A stretch of 64,000 bases of DNA from CAZHYV01 sp964537055 (GTDB lineage: Bacteria > Myxococcota_A > Polyangia > Palsa-1104 > JAEUJZ01): positions 62,001-126,000 of the forward strand of contig CAZHYV010000008.1 in NCBI GenBank assembly GCA_964537055.1. Direction: 5' to 3'. Each line of letters starts with the position of its first letter. Within the stretch, counting starts at the first letter, position 1. Positions 8,716 through 17,209 of the stretch are shown in pieces. A program made the position numbers and the translations under genes. The notes beneath the pieces were generated by a model. It ran no database searches. It saw only the letters and a program-made list of their open reading frames with translations, and was not told the DNA's origin.

Positions 8716-9444
8716 ATGTCTTTACCAAATTATCGTGTGATTGTGTTGTATGATCATGGCCAAAAAGTATTTCGGGCTCGAGCCGCAGAATTAGAACATT
8801 GCTTTGGCGAAGGGGCAACTCGGGCTGAAGCAATTTCAAACCTAGAGCTTGAGATTCAAGCACAGCTTCAGAACATGCAAGAACAAAGCAAAACGCCACC
8901 CCGAGCGATTGATGATCAAGAATGGACTGGAGATATTTCTGTCCATGTGTCAAAACAACTCCACCGAGATTTGGCCTGGCAAGCTCGTATTGAAGGAGTA
9001 GAGTTGAACCAGTTCCTGTCAGAGATGATTGCAGCAGGGCTAGAACAACGTCGACCTGCTAGCAGGCCTCAACGAACGCATTCACGTGATCGTCAGCCTG
9101 ATGGAAACCGAAGCCACTCTTCCAACCGTCACGAGCGCGATGGTCACTCAAACTACACAGGTATGTTTGAGGACCGAGCTAACTTTATTCAGTACGTTCG
9201 TAGTATAGACGACGGGCATCGAGACGGCCAGTCCCGAGGGAAGGACAAACCACGGGGACATCAGAAGCACCATCACAAAAGAAGGCATGGCCGAAAGCCA
9301 GGGCACACCAGCCATGGTGAGGGAAGGAATGCTCAAGAAGAGGTGAAAGACACGGCTTCGCTAGAGCACGGAGCCCAAGGGGGAGGCTACGAATCTACGC
9401 AACCTCCACCTACAGCATCCCAAGCCCCTTCCTCAGAAAGTTAA
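8716..9444 (+). CDS. Orphan HicB-like protein with ribbon-helix-helix and His/Arg-rich tail
   Basis: A 242-residue protein of unusual composition. Residues 1-60 look like a HicB-type partial RNase H fold (YRVIVLYDHG, then an AELEHCFGEGATRAEAI segment). Residues 75-115 look like a ribbon-helix-helix DNA-binding unit (SVHVSKQLHRDLAWQA). The rest is a low-complexity tail rich in His, Arg, Gly and Ser, broken by one ordered-looking island near 153-174. HicB proteins are normally antitoxins paired with a small HicA RNase, but no HicA-sized gene lies beside it. It may be a stand-alone DNA- or RNA-binding regulator, with a tail that could bind metal or nucleic acid (inference). Confidence 0.7.
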   Translation: MSLPNYRVIVLYDHGQKVFRARAAELEHCFGEGATRAEAISNLELEIQAQLQNMQEQSKTPPRAIDDQEWTGDISVHVSKQLHRDLAWQARIEGVELNQFLSEMIAAGLEQRRPASRPQRTHSRDRQPDGNRSHSSNRHERDGHSNYTGMFEDRANFIQYVRSIDDGHRDGQSRGKDKPRGHQKHHHKRRHGRKPGHTSHGEGRNAQEEVKDTASLEHGAQGGGYESTQPPPTASQAPSSES

Positions 9445-9564
9445 TTTCCTGCATAAGGTGGGACTGCATGGGGCTTAGGTCCTAGCTTAAGCCCACTCGA
9501 TGGTTCAGGTGTTCCTACCTCTGTCAATCTATCTTGTGTCAATCCTGTTTAGGAGGTGCTTCTT

Positions 9565-11778
9565 GTGAAAATGTTACTCCATCTTTTTTTGACAATGAGC
9601 TTTCTCCTGTGTGCCCTGCCGGGAAGGCTAGGGGTTGCACAAATTCAAAGTATACCTTCGTCCATATCAACCGATGAAAGCCGGAATGCATGGCTGTTTC
9701 GAAGAAGTGTGAGGCTGGCTGAAGAGCCTAAAGATGCCCAAGCGTTGGTAGCGATCGAGCTTTCTCCGGAGGTCATGGCTCATGCTCAGCCTGATGGGCG
9801 TGATTTACGGTTGATTGGATTTTCCCGAGAGGGGCATGAACCCCCTCGGGAGATTCCCTACCTTTTCCAGCCTGTAAACCGAAAAGAGACGGTGCGCTTT
9901 CGGGGAGTCTTCATCGATAGAGTGGTGATCCCCCAAAAAACAGTATATCGGTTTGATTTAGGAGCAGTCCGCTCGTTTGATACGGTCGAGTTGCATGTTC
10001 CTGAAAAAGATTTCGCAAAACGTGTATCGATTGAAGTGGGAGAAAACGCAGAGGGACCTTTTCAGTTGCTGGAAGAACATGCTGGAATTTTTGAAAAAGT
10101 AGGAATTTCGACAAAAGCGATAAAGCTCAGGCAGACGAAAATTTTCTTGCCTGTAACGTCCAAGGCGCAATTTCTACGAATCACGGCCGCGGACTCCGAT
10201 AGTCCTCCTCTTAACATCAATGGTGTTGAGGTCAGCCAACAGTACCTTAGTCCTACAGGCTCTTCATGGTACCGTGAATTGCTGCTTCCTCCACCAAAAC
10301 GCACCTCAGATACGAAAGAAACTGTGTATGAACTTACACTGGAACATCCTCTTCCTATTGAGCAAATATCTCTTAAAACCTCAACGAGGAACTTTTGGCG
10401 CAGTGTTCGCCTTTTTGAAGTGCAAACTACCGAAAAGAAAGGAAAGCAAAAGCTTGTACTTGTAGGGCAAGGCATTCTTTATGATATGGATGCGAACCAC
10501 CTTCCCAATCAAACCATTGTGGAGGGGCCGTTGGCGGAAGCAGCCCAGAAACCAACCGAGCCTGTTATTGTATATAATAATTTTTTTCGTCTTACCCACG
10601 TTCCTCAAGGAACGAAGCTTGTTCTTAAAATTGAAAATGCAGACAATCCTCCGCTCCAAGATCTTCATTTGATGGTTGCGGGGGATAGTCCTAAAATGGT
10701 GTTCCCTGTGCCGCTTGGGCAAAGAGAATGGGTGTTGTACTACGGGAATCCGAATACAAAGGCACCTTCGTATTCGCTGTCCTTGCTCGCCCAAAGGCTA
10801 GAGCAGGAAAACCCCTCTTTAGGCGTAATACAAGGCCCTGAAGAGAAAAACCCCAAGTTTCAAAAAGAATCTTCAATTCTTCCCTTCGAACCTCAAGAAA
10901 AAGAGCTGGATGTAAGTCTGTTTGAGATGATGCAACCTATCGCGATTCCTCCTAAGGATGATTTATATAGATTCATACTGCCTCCAGAGGATTTAGCCTG
11001 GTTGCGTTCAGATTACTCCAATTTGCAGATTGTGAATCAAAGAAATCAACCTGTTCCTTTTTTTGTTGATGCTGGAATGGATGAGAGCGTGGTAGACTTC
11101 CAGGTGACTCCTCTATTTGTGAAGGATAACTCTTTGATCAGTCGATACCGACTTCAGGTTCTTCTTTACGGAAAATCGTTCTCTTTGCCGATAGAATCTT
11201 TGGAGATAGAAGTAGGGACGCCCTTCTTTTCACGAACCATTCGCGTTTTAAAACCAGGTTTGTCCGACAAAGACGATTCTGGAATGTTGCTCACTATGGG
11301 GCAAATGCAGCATCAAGGACCAGAATCTAGCTCTCATCGAATCATGCTTCCTCGATTTATTGAGAAGTATGATGAGATGATTCTGGAAGTAGACAATCAA
11401 GGCCAAGCGCCTCTCTCAATCAAGAAGATCCAAGGAAAAGTCCGTGTTCCTAGAATTTATACAAAGCTGAAAGCCCAAGGGACGTACCGCCTTCTTTTCG
11501 GGGGTTCTCAAGCTGGGGGAACTCAAGCAGTACAGACTACCTTTGAGGTAAAACAGCTGGAAAAAGAGGTGATTAGTTATGGTGCAGATCCCTTGGAGTT
11601 GGGGCTCCTGCAGGTCAATCCCGCTTATCGAAATGACGATATGCGAGAGAAGTTTTCGTTTTTAAACAAAAAATGGGGTTTCTTCCTGATAGGAGGCGCC
11701 AGCCTTATTTTCATTTTTGTTCTCATTGGGTGGGTGATACGTAGAGGAAAAGCTCAAAGGGAAGAAATTGACCTCTAA
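9565..11778 (+). CDS. Large exported membrane-anchored protein, DUF3999-like
   Basis: An envelope protein of about 737 residues with an N-terminal signal peptide (to about residue 25), a long beta-rich periplasmic part and one C-terminal transmembrane helix (WGFFLIGGASLIFIFVLIG) followed by a short basic tail. The layout and the discoidin-like segments (such as YRFDLGAVRSFDTVELHVP) resemble the DUF3999 family of unknown function; this assignment is tentative. The start is taken as GTG 9565, which lies eight bases after AGGAGG; an in-frame GTG at 9556 would overlap that ribosome site. It is followed after 33 bp by a small gene and a DUF2335 gene, forming a probable operon. Confidence 0.7.
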   Translation: MKMLLHLFLTMSFLLCALPGRLGVAQIQSIPSSISTDESRNAWLFRRSVRLAEEPKDAQALVAIELSPEVMAHAQPDGRDLRLIGFSREGHEPPREIPYLFQPVNRKETVRFRGVFIDRVVIPQKTVYRFDLGAVRSFDTVELHVPEKDFAKRVSIEVGENAEGPFQLLEEHAGIFEKVGISTKAIKLRQTKIFLPVTSKAQFLRITAADSDSPPLNINGVEVSQQYLSPTGSSWYRELLLPPPKRTSDTKETVYELTLEHPLPIEQISLKTSTRNFWRSVRLFEVQTTEKKGKQKLVLVGQGILYDMDANHLPNQTIVEGPLAEAAQKPTEPVIVYNNFFRLTHVPQGTKLVLKIENADNPPLQDLHLMVAGDSPKMVFPVPLGQREWVLYYGNPNTKAPSYSLSLLAQRLEQENPSLGVIQGPEEKNPKFQKESSILPFEPQEKELDVSLFEMMQPIAIPPKDDLYRFILPPEDLAWLRSDYSNLQIVNQRNQPVPFFVDAGMDESVVDFQVTPLFVKDNSLISRYRLQVLLYGKSFSLPIESLEIEVGTPFFSRTIRVLKPGLSDKDDSGMLLTMGQMQHQGPESSSHRIMLPRFIEKYDEMILEVDNQGQAPLSIKKIQGKVRVPRIYTKLKAQGTYRLLFGGSQAGGTQAVQTTFEVKQLEKEVISYGADPLELGLLQVNPAYRNDDMREKFSFLNKKWGFFLIGGASLIFIFVLIGWVIRRGKAQREEIDL

Positions 11779-11811
11779 TGGAATTCAATCTTCAAGATGT
11801 AGAGGAGGGTT

Positions 11812-12057
11812 ATGGGTGTTCTGTACTCAAAAGTAAGGAGAAAACTAAAAGAGTTTATTTATTTAAAAGGAATTGGGAGCATTTTTGATCTCGGTGGGGC
11901 CTCATGGATAGACCTTTTTCTTGTTCCAAAGAGCAGTAGGAAACATGAAGAAGATGCTCTTTCGGAGGATTATAAAAAGCTTACACAGGATCTATCTAGT
12001 AGTTTACATCGTACTATCTCTTTCCTAGACACAACCCTCTCTAAGGAGACCCTATGA
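11812..12057 (+). CDS. 81-residue protein of unknown function
   Basis: A small protein with a strong ribosome site (GAGGAGGG) just before its ATG. It has a basic amphipathic N-terminus (KVRRKLKEF), a short hydrophobic centre (GIGSIFDLGG, then WIDLFLV) and a charged helical C-terminus. It may sit on the membrane surface. The stop overlaps the start of the DUF2335 gene (ATGA), so the two are translationally coupled, and the tight spacing suggests it works with its neighbours. No family recognised. Confidence 0.65.
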   Translation: MGVLYSKVRRKLKEFIYLKGIGSIFDLGGASWIDLFLVPKSSRKHEEDALSEDYKKLTQDLSSSLHRTISFLDTTLSKETL

Positions 12058-12590
12058 ATCCCAATGCAGGAGATTCCTCTCTTTCTAGTCCATTCTCAGA
12101 GGATAGTTCTCAGAAGAATCGATCGATGCATGTCTTATCATTGCTTCGGGAAAGCTTGACGACACAAACGGGACCCTCTGGCTTATGGCCCTCGTCGATA
12201 ACCTTAGCTGAGTATGAAAAGCTAAGCCCAGGGATTGCAAAGATTATCCTAGATACAATCATCAGAAACTTTTCTGAAGAGGCGAACCAAAGGCGGGAGA
12301 ACGAACGAATCTTTGTCAATGCGCTAACTAAAGCGATCGGGAGAGGGCAGTACTATGCATTAGCCAGTGTTCTTATTACGACCCTCTTAGGGGCATACCT
12401 AGCCTGGCTTCGATATCCCTGGGCCTCTTCTGTGATCGTAGGCCTTGATTTAGCGCTTTTGGTGGGAGCATTCGTCCGCAGCTCGGTGCGAACGCTCCCA
12501 CAGTCAAGGGAGCCAGCTGAAGGATCTGAACTACCTTCAAAACCCGAAGGAGAGGTTCCGAGGACTTCGTCCGATGGTCAGTCTGGCTAA
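12054..12590 (+). CDS. DUF2335 family membrane protein
   Basis: A 178-residue protein matching the DUF2335 layout: a cytoplasmic N-terminus with an LAEYEKLSPGIAKIIL segment, a helical ENER/RREN stretch (about 75-95), then two closely spaced transmembrane helices (about 105-125 and 128-146) and a polar tail. The family has no established function. It is last in a probable three-gene operon with the DUF3999-like protein and the 81-residue protein. It ends 30 bp before the 3' end of the convergent htrA-like gene. Confidence 0.72.
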   Translation: MNPNAGDSSLSSPFSEDSSQKNRSMHVLSLLRESLTTQTGPSGLWPSSITLAEYEKLSPGIAKIILDTIIRNFSEEANQRRENERIFVNALTKAIGRGQYYALASVLITTLLGAYLAWLRYPWASSVIVGLDLALLVGAFVRSSVRTLPQSREPAEGSELPSKPEGEVPRTSSDGQSG

Positions 12591-12619
12591 GAGAAGAATC
12601 ACGGAAGGATTCGCCTTAA

Positions 12620-13918
12620 TTAGGGGAGCATTCGCCTTCGTGGGTGTGGAGCGTCATCCACATCAATTCGAGACTGGGGTAGTTCCTCCGTCTGTACAGA
12701 AATCTTTACGGGAGTCTTCTTCCATTTCCGTAAAATCTCAAGGTGGAGCACATCTCCGACTTTGTGGCTTGCAATCATTCGTGGCACTTCTGCGTGGTTT
12801 GTGATTGGTTTCCCATCGATGGATAACAGAATGTCCCCGGGTAAAATTCCGGCTTTCTCTGCAGGACTATCGGGACTTACATCAACAATGGTAGTTCCCT
12901 TTCCGTGAATTCCCAGAAGATTTTCTAAAATATCCTGATCCTTCTCTGTAAGCATTTGGATGCTAATACCAATATACGCTCGTACGACTTTTCCCGTAGC
13001 AATAAGTTCAGTAATGCTTGGTTTTATGAGGTTGGAGGGGATAGCGAATCCAACCCCCACATTTCCGCCTGCGGTCCCATAGGGACTATAAATAAGGGTA
13101 TTAATTCCAATTACCTCGCCATCAAGGTTAATGAGAGGGCCACCAGAGTTTCCTGAATTGATCGAAGCGTCTGTTTGGATGATGCCATGGCCATCAGCAA
13201 TACCTCTTAGGGTTCGGCTGGTGGCACTTACCACTCCGACTGTTACTGTATGGTCAAGACCCAAGTTATTGCCAATGGCCATAACCCATTCTCCTGTTTC
13301 TAGTCTGCTAGAATCTCCAAGTTTGGCTGCTTTCAGCTGGTATCCCCTTGGACGTTCTACCTTAATGACTGCGACGTCTAGCCTAGGGTCAGCACCCACA
13401 ATCTTGGCACGCACAGTTTTCCCATCAACGAAGGTAACCTCAATGAGATCGGCATCTTGGATCACATGCCGGTTTGTAACGATATAGCCCCTTTCATCGA
13501 TCACAAAACCTGATCCTGCCGCCTGAAATTGGGTGTCTTGGTTTATGTCCTCATCACCATATCCAAAAAGGAATGGTAGGCCCCGGAGGGCATTCCTTTG
13601 AGAAGGGGCCAGCTTCTTCCTTCCTTCTACTTGGATGCTGACAACAGAGGGACTTATCTGGCTTGCAGCTTGGGTGAAGGTACGAGAAAGATTTCGGGCA
13701 AAATCAAGCTGCTCCTTCGAAGGAGGAGGTAATTGGGGAATAGGGCCTTCTGGGTTTGTTGGAGGAGGCTCTGGCTTAGCAGGCTTTGGCTCATGAAGAT
13801 TGTTCGTTTGAACTGAGGGTGGCTGGTTCGCTTGGGTTCGTCCACATGAAGTCATAAGAACAAGGATGAAAACGACAATCATGGATGAAAAAGATTGGTA
13901 TCTTAGAAAACGGAACAT
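12620..13918 (-). CDS. HtrA/Deg-family serine protease, lipid-anchored
   Basis: A periplasmic trypsin-fold protease for damaged or unfolded envelope proteins. The catalytic triad is complete: His151 in TNRHVI, Asp181 in DPRLDVAVI and Ser258 in GNSGGP. One PDZ domain follows (about 315-410), so the domain count is that of DegS rather than DegP/DegQ. Unlike those, it carries a lipoprotein signal (lipobox MTSC, Cys25) and a Pro-rich linker (about 42-67), tethering the protease to a membrane. A good ribosome site (AAGGAG) precedes the start. Two 22-bp-spaced direct repeats overlap the likely promoter. Confidence 0.9.
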   Translation of the reverse strand: MFRFLRYQSFSSMIVVFILVLMTSCGRTQANQPPSVQTNNLHEPKPAKPEPPPTNPEGPIPQLPPPSKEQLDFARNLSRTFTQAASQISPSVVSIQVEGRKKLAPSQRNALRGLPFLFGYGDEDINQDTQFQAAGSGFVIDERGYIVTNRHVIQDADLIEVTFVDGKTVRAKIVGADPRLDVAVIKVERPRGYQLKAAKLGDSSRLETGEWVMAIGNNLGLDHTVTVGVVSATSRTLRGIADGHGIIQTDASINSGNSGGPLINLDGEVIGINTLIYSPYGTAGGNVGVGFAIPSNLIKPSITELIATGKVVRAYIGISIQMLTEKDQDILENLLGIHGKGTTIVDVSPDSPAEKAGILPGDILLSIDGKPITNHAEVPRMIASHKVGDVLHLEILRKWKKTPVKISVQTEELPQSRIDVDDAPHPRRRMLP

Positions 13919-13931
13919 ACAAATTCTCCTT

Positions 13932-13963
13932 CACAGCAAATATAAGTTGTTTCCACAGCAAAT
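13932..13963. promoter_or_regulatory. Two CACAGCAAAT direct repeats at the htrA-like promoter
   Basis: CACAGCAAAT occurs at 13932-13941 and 13954-13963, exactly 22 bp apart (two DNA turns). A minus-strand TATATT (13939-13944) overlaps the gene-proximal copy. In-phase direct repeats over a -10 suggest binding of a regulator, perhaps envelope-stress control (inference). Confidence 0.4.
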
Positions 13964-14125
13964 CTTAGCTTGTCACAAGCAATCATCTATCTCTTTAAGA
14001 GCTGTTCTATTACAAAGTAATTCTCTCCTAAAGCCTTAACCAGGATTTTACTGTAACTTGTGCAAATTTTTCAACTGAGTGATGGGACAGTCTCTAAAGC
14101 CGTGGAATGTTGAGAGGGCAAGAGG

Positions 14126-14548
14126 CTATCTCTTTTCACATCTAGAGCCTGGAGTTAGCCCTTCACGACCTACTTCTTGTCCATCTTGATAATGTAAGAT
14201 ACAGGGAATTGAGTAGACTCCTACATCTTCGGAGCGCAGTAGATCTCTGGGATTATCCAGATTAATCTCTACCACCTGCGCCCCTCGAGCCTTTGATTTT
14301 TCTTTTATTCTTGGTCCAAATTCTTTACAAGGCTCGCACCAGGGTGCCCAGAAATATGCATCGACAGGCTGCTTGGTTGAAGCCAGGACCACATCTGTTT
14401 GGAATGTCTCCATCGTTCCTTGAACAATCGATGGGATAGGAGGCACTCCGTTCGAAGGTCCTTCAGGTTTTACAGCAGTTTGGTTGCAAGAAGAAATGAT
14501 GACGGAAGAAAGCACCAAGAATTGGACCGAAGTAAAAAGTTTTTGCAT
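14126..14548 (-). CDS. Thioredoxin-like lipoprotein
   Basis: An exported thiol-disulfide protein of 140 residues with lipobox ISSC (Cys21). The thioredoxin active site is WCEPC (Cys71, Cys74) within FWAPWCEPCKEFGP, and a cis-proline-type IPC segment lies near residue 118. The segment before the active site resembles the TlpA/DsbD C-terminal type. It probably acts in the periplasm in reducing or transferring disulfides, and the neighbouring Cys-rich lipoproteins are possible clients (inference). It is divergent from aat. Confidence 0.8.
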   Translation of the reverse strand: MQKLFTSVQFLVLSSVIISSCNQTAVKPEGPSNGVPPIPSIVQGTMETFQTDVVLASTKQPVDAYFWAPWCEPCKEFGPRIKEKSKARGAQVVEINLDNPRDLLRSEDVGVYSIPCILHYQDGQEVGREGLTPGSRCEKR

Positions 14549-14597
14549 ACCTAGTGAAGCCTTTCCTAAGAATGGTTAACTTCAAGACAATAGCTAC

Positions 14598-14673
14598 GTT
14601 GTTAAGAACAACTACGATAAACAAACTCCATTTAGCATAAAAATTGATTCTATTGGAGTCTATAAATTTATAG
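14598..14673. promoter_or_regulatory. Palindromes in the divergent thioredoxin/aat intergenic region
   Basis: Two inverted repeats lie between the divergent genes: GTTGTT-AAG-AACAAC (14598-14612) and the perfect 14-mer CTATAAATTTATAG (14660-14673). Either could be an operator; the second may be AT-rich promoter DNA. Confidence 0.25.
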
Positions 14674-14710
14674 CTTCCCCTCCATTCCCTATGTATTCTA
14701 TTCCTCACGT

Positions 14711-15388
14711 ATGCCTTTCCAATTGGGCCCAGATTTATTTTTTCCTCCTCCTGACCGGGCAGATAAGCATGGTCTGTTAGCTTCTGGAGGAGATTTGTCT
14801 GCCGAGAGGCTACTGCTTGCGTACAGCAGCGGAATTTTCCCTTGGTATGAGCAAGGCTCTCCTATCCTTTGGTGGTGTCCAAATATACGGGCTGTCGTAA
14901 AGCCTCACGAGGTTCATATTAGCCGGAGTTTAGGAAAGTTTCTGAAAAAAAGTCGGTTCTCGGTGCGTTACGATTCTCAGTTTGATCGTGTCATCCAAAT
15001 GTGTGCGAGTGTGCCAAGAGCGGAGCAACACGGAACCTGGATCCTAAAGGAGATGCAAAAGGCTTACCAAATCCTTCATCGTATGGGCTATGCACATTCG
15101 GTGGAAGTGTATCAAGAACAATCACTTGTTGGAGGGCTCTACGGGGTTTCTTTGGGGGGCGTGTTTTGCGGCGAATCCATGTTTTCCTGTGTGCCTAATG
15201 CATCCAAGGTAGCGTTTGTGCACCTAGCCCGCACCTTGGCTGAATGGGGCTTTGATCTGATCGATTGCCAACTAATGAATGACTACCTAAAAACGTTAGG
15301 TGCATACGAGTGTTCACGAGAAGATTTTTTGAATATGCTTTCTCGTTCGTTACAAAAATCCACAAAAATAGGCCCTTGGATTGTCTAA
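14711..15388 (+). CDS. aat: Leucyl/phenylalanyl-tRNA-protein transferase
   Basis: Transfers Leu or Phe from tRNA to proteins with N-terminal Arg or Lys, marking them for ClpAPS degradation (N-end rule). Family motifs are clear: GIFPWYEQGSPILWWCPN near 38-55, EQHGTWI near 104-110, and the GGLYGVSLGGVFCGESMF core near 137-154. Length (225) is typical. There is no clear ribosome site; a weak TATTCC lies six bases before the ATG. clpA and clpS are not in the window. Confidence 0.95.
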   Translation: MPFQLGPDLFFPPPDRADKHGLLASGGDLSAERLLLAYSSGIFPWYEQGSPILWWCPNIRAVVKPHEVHISRSLGKFLKKSRFSVRYDSQFDRVIQMCASVPRAEQHGTWILKEMQKAYQILHRMGYAHSVEVYQEQSLVGGLYGVSLGGVFCGESMFSCVPNASKVAFVHLARTLAEWGFDLIDCQLMNDYLKTLGAYECSREDFLNMLSRSLQKSTKIGPWIV

Positions 15389-15452
15389 GATTTTGTAGAT
15401 GAACGTTTCAATGACCCTTGTTCCTGTGCGATTTTGTAGTATATTGGTTCAC

Positions 15453-16007
15453 ATGAGATCGATTTTTATTAAATTAAGTTTGCTGACAGCATATATATCC
15501 GGGTCTTTGTATTTATCTGCCTGCGGTGAGGCAGCACTTGAGGTGGCCGCTAATAGTGCCCGAGCTGAAGAAGGGATTGCAGCAATGGCTTTACGAACAG
15601 AACAAGCCACAGGTATAGGTGTTTTGGAAGCGGAGGCTATCTCGCCTGCGACTCATAGGGGTGGTTCTGCCCTTTCTTGGGGGGGCGAATTAGGTGCTGA
15701 ACGAGTGAATCAAACATTGCTAGAGCAAGCTGCGAGGTTACAGCGGCTGGAGACGGCACTTACCACAGAGCGTGCTAGAAGGCCCTTTATAGCAGCAGGG
15801 GCAGCTGCCGTAGGAGGCATCGTCGTTGGTGACGTTGTCTATTGGGTTGATCAGCAGAAACCAATGAGCGAATCAGAAAAATGCCTTACTTCTATTGAAA
15901 AATTCCGGCAGGCAAAAGATCGGTTAGATGCGTCCTCTCCTCTATTTGAAGAAAGCCTAAGATATGTAAATAGCTTGGGAGACAAAGCGCAGGTAGATTG
16001 CCGATAA
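15453..16007 (+). CDS. Putative lipoprotein with a Gly/Ala-rich hydrophobic segment
   Basis: A 184-residue exported protein. The ATG at 15453 gives a basic start and lipobox LSAC (Cys24); the open frame extends to an earlier ATG at 15399, which would place the signal internally. The mature part is Ala/Glu-rich and helical, with a short Gly/Ala-rich hydrophobic segment near 126-143 (AAGAAAVGGIVVG) that resembles a glycine-zipper membrane insertion. A final helical part has two cysteines. No family recognised. Confidence 0.62.
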   Translation: MRSIFIKLSLLTAYISGSLYLSACGEAALEVAANSARAEEGIAAMALRTEQATGIGVLEAEAISPATHRGGSALSWGGELGAERVNQTLLEQAARLQRLETALTTERARRPFIAAGAAAVGGIVVGDVVYWVDQQKPMSESEKCLTSIEKFRQAKDRLDASSPLFEESLRYVNSLGDKAQVDCR

Positions 16008-16030
16008 TTTTTATTGAAAAGAAACTACAC

Positions 16031-16059
16031 TTTGTATCTTTATAAAACTGTAGTATAGT
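16031..16059 (+). promoter_or_regulatory. Candidate promoter upstream of erpA
   Basis: TTTGTA (16031-16036), a 17-nt spacer and TATAGT (16054-16059) lie about 130 nt before erpA. The 11-mer TGTAGTATAGT (16049-16059) matches the one near the PilZ promoter at 10 of 11 positions, and an inverted ACTACA lies at 16024-16029. Confidence 0.35.
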
Positions 16060-16193
16060 TCCTCGTTAACTGATTTGAAAGATAAACACGGCTTCAATAA
16101 AGCTGTTGGCTGTCGGCAAAGCATGCTTAGAAACACTTTTTCTTTTAAAAATCGTTTCTATAGCTATGTAGGCAGTTATAAAAAGGAGTCATG

Positions 16194-16580
16194 ATGAACG
16201 CAGTAGAAACTTTAACTCCAGGTACCGAGAACTCTGTCCCTCAGATGGAGTCGGCCCCTATCAAATTAACCCCTATCGCTGCAGAGAAAATTCAGGAAAT
16301 TCGCACCTCGGAAAATATTGAGGACACGTTTGGCCTACGACTTCGTGTGGTGGGCGGGGGATGTTCAGGATTTTCTTACGATCTTTACTTTGATGAAATG
16401 ACTGCGATGGACAAATCGTACATGTCGATGGACGTAAAGTTGATCGTCGACCAGATGAGTTTACAGTACCTTCGAGGCACGGAAATCGACTATGTCGAGG
16501 GTTTGCAGGGAGCTGGGTTTAAATTCAATAATCCCAATGTAAAATCCACCTGTGGTTGTGGTTCTTCGTTTAGTGCGTAA
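16194..16580 (+). CDS. erpA: A-type iron-sulfur carrier (ErpA/IscA family)
   Basis: Receives Fe-S clusters and passes them to apoproteins. The three conserved cysteines are present: one in GGGCSGF and two in the C-terminal CGCG. Two ATGs lie in tandem (16191 and 16194); the second is taken because the AAGGAG site is only two bases before the first and five before the second. A 20-residue polar N-terminal extension precedes the domain. No isc or suf operon is adjacent. The 3' end overlaps coaE by 11 bp, convergently. Confidence 0.9.
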   Translation: MNAVETLTPGTENSVPQMESAPIKLTPIAAEKIQEIRTSENIEDTFGLRLRVVGGGCSGFSYDLYFDEMTAMDKSYMSMDVKLIVDQMSLQYLRGTEIDYVEGLQGAGFKFNNPNVKSTCGCGSSFSA

Positions 16581-17175
16581 ACTCGTCCCACAAAGTTTGT
16601 ACCTGCCTTTCTGTTTCTTCTAAACTCCCACGATTATCGATCACCCAGGTCGCACAGGACAGCCGTTCTTCTCTAGAGGCCTGCGCTGAGATTCGTGCTT
16701 TCGCCTGTTCTAAGGTAAGACCACGATCGACCGCTCGTTTCAGCTGAAGCTCGACAGGAATATCGACCACGATCAACCCTTCAACGTCTTTATAGCCTCC
16801 GGTTTCGACGAGGAGAGCGGCTTCGTAAAGAATGACGTTGGCTCCTTGTGCATGGTACTTTTGGATCTGCTGATAGGTCTGTAAGCGGATTTCTGGATGG
16901 GTAATCTCATTTAATTTTTTTCGGAGAATGGGATCCTTAAAGACAAGGTCGGCCAAGCGTTCTCGAGAGATGGGCGGCATGGCACAATGGGGCAATGTCG
17001 TAAGGATGTCTGGGCCAAAAGCTTCAACGACCTTCTGGTAGGCAGCCTGTCCTGGCTCTAAAATTTGCCTTGCAATCAGATCGGCATCGATAACGTAAGC
17101 CCCCCGTTTTTGGAAAAGAGAGGCCACCGTACTTTTTCCACTGGCCAGACCTCCTGTAAGTCCAAGCACCTTCAT
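16570..17175 (-). CDS. coaE: Dephospho-CoA kinase
   Basis: Catalyses the last step of coenzyme A synthesis, phosphorylating dephospho-CoA with ATP. The P-loop GGLASGKST is at residues 7-15 from the ATG at 17175, followed by the family's YVIDADLIARQIL and the lid-region arginines. A TTG at 17193 is open further upstream, but a promoter ends six bases before the ATG, so translation most likely begins at 17175 on a leaderless mRNA. It is divergent from the lipid kinase gene with overlapping -35 boxes. Confidence 0.93.
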   Translation of the reverse strand: MKVLGLTGGLASGKSTVASLFQKRGAYVIDADLIARQILEPGQAAYQKVVEAFGPDILTTLPHCAMPPISRERLADLVFKDPILRKKLNEITHPEIRLQTYQQIQKYHAQGANVILYEAALLVETGGYKDVEGLIVVDIPVELQLKRAVDRGLTLEQAKARISAQASREERLSCATWVIDNRGSLEETERQVQTLWDEFTH

Positions 17176-17181
17176 AAATGA

Positions 17182-17209
17182 ACAATACCTCAAGAAAGAC
17201 GCTTCTCAA
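17182..17209 (-). promoter_or_regulatory. Leaderless-type promoter of coaE
   Basis: TTGAGA (17204-17209), 16 nt, TATTGT (17182-17187), six bases, then the ATG at 17175. Its -35 box overlaps that of the divergent lipid-kinase promoter. Confidence 0.55.

Noticed and set aside
8716..9444. A complete HicAB toxin-antitoxin system
   Set aside because: No HicA-sized or HicA-like gene on either strand nearby; only a HicB-like protein is present.
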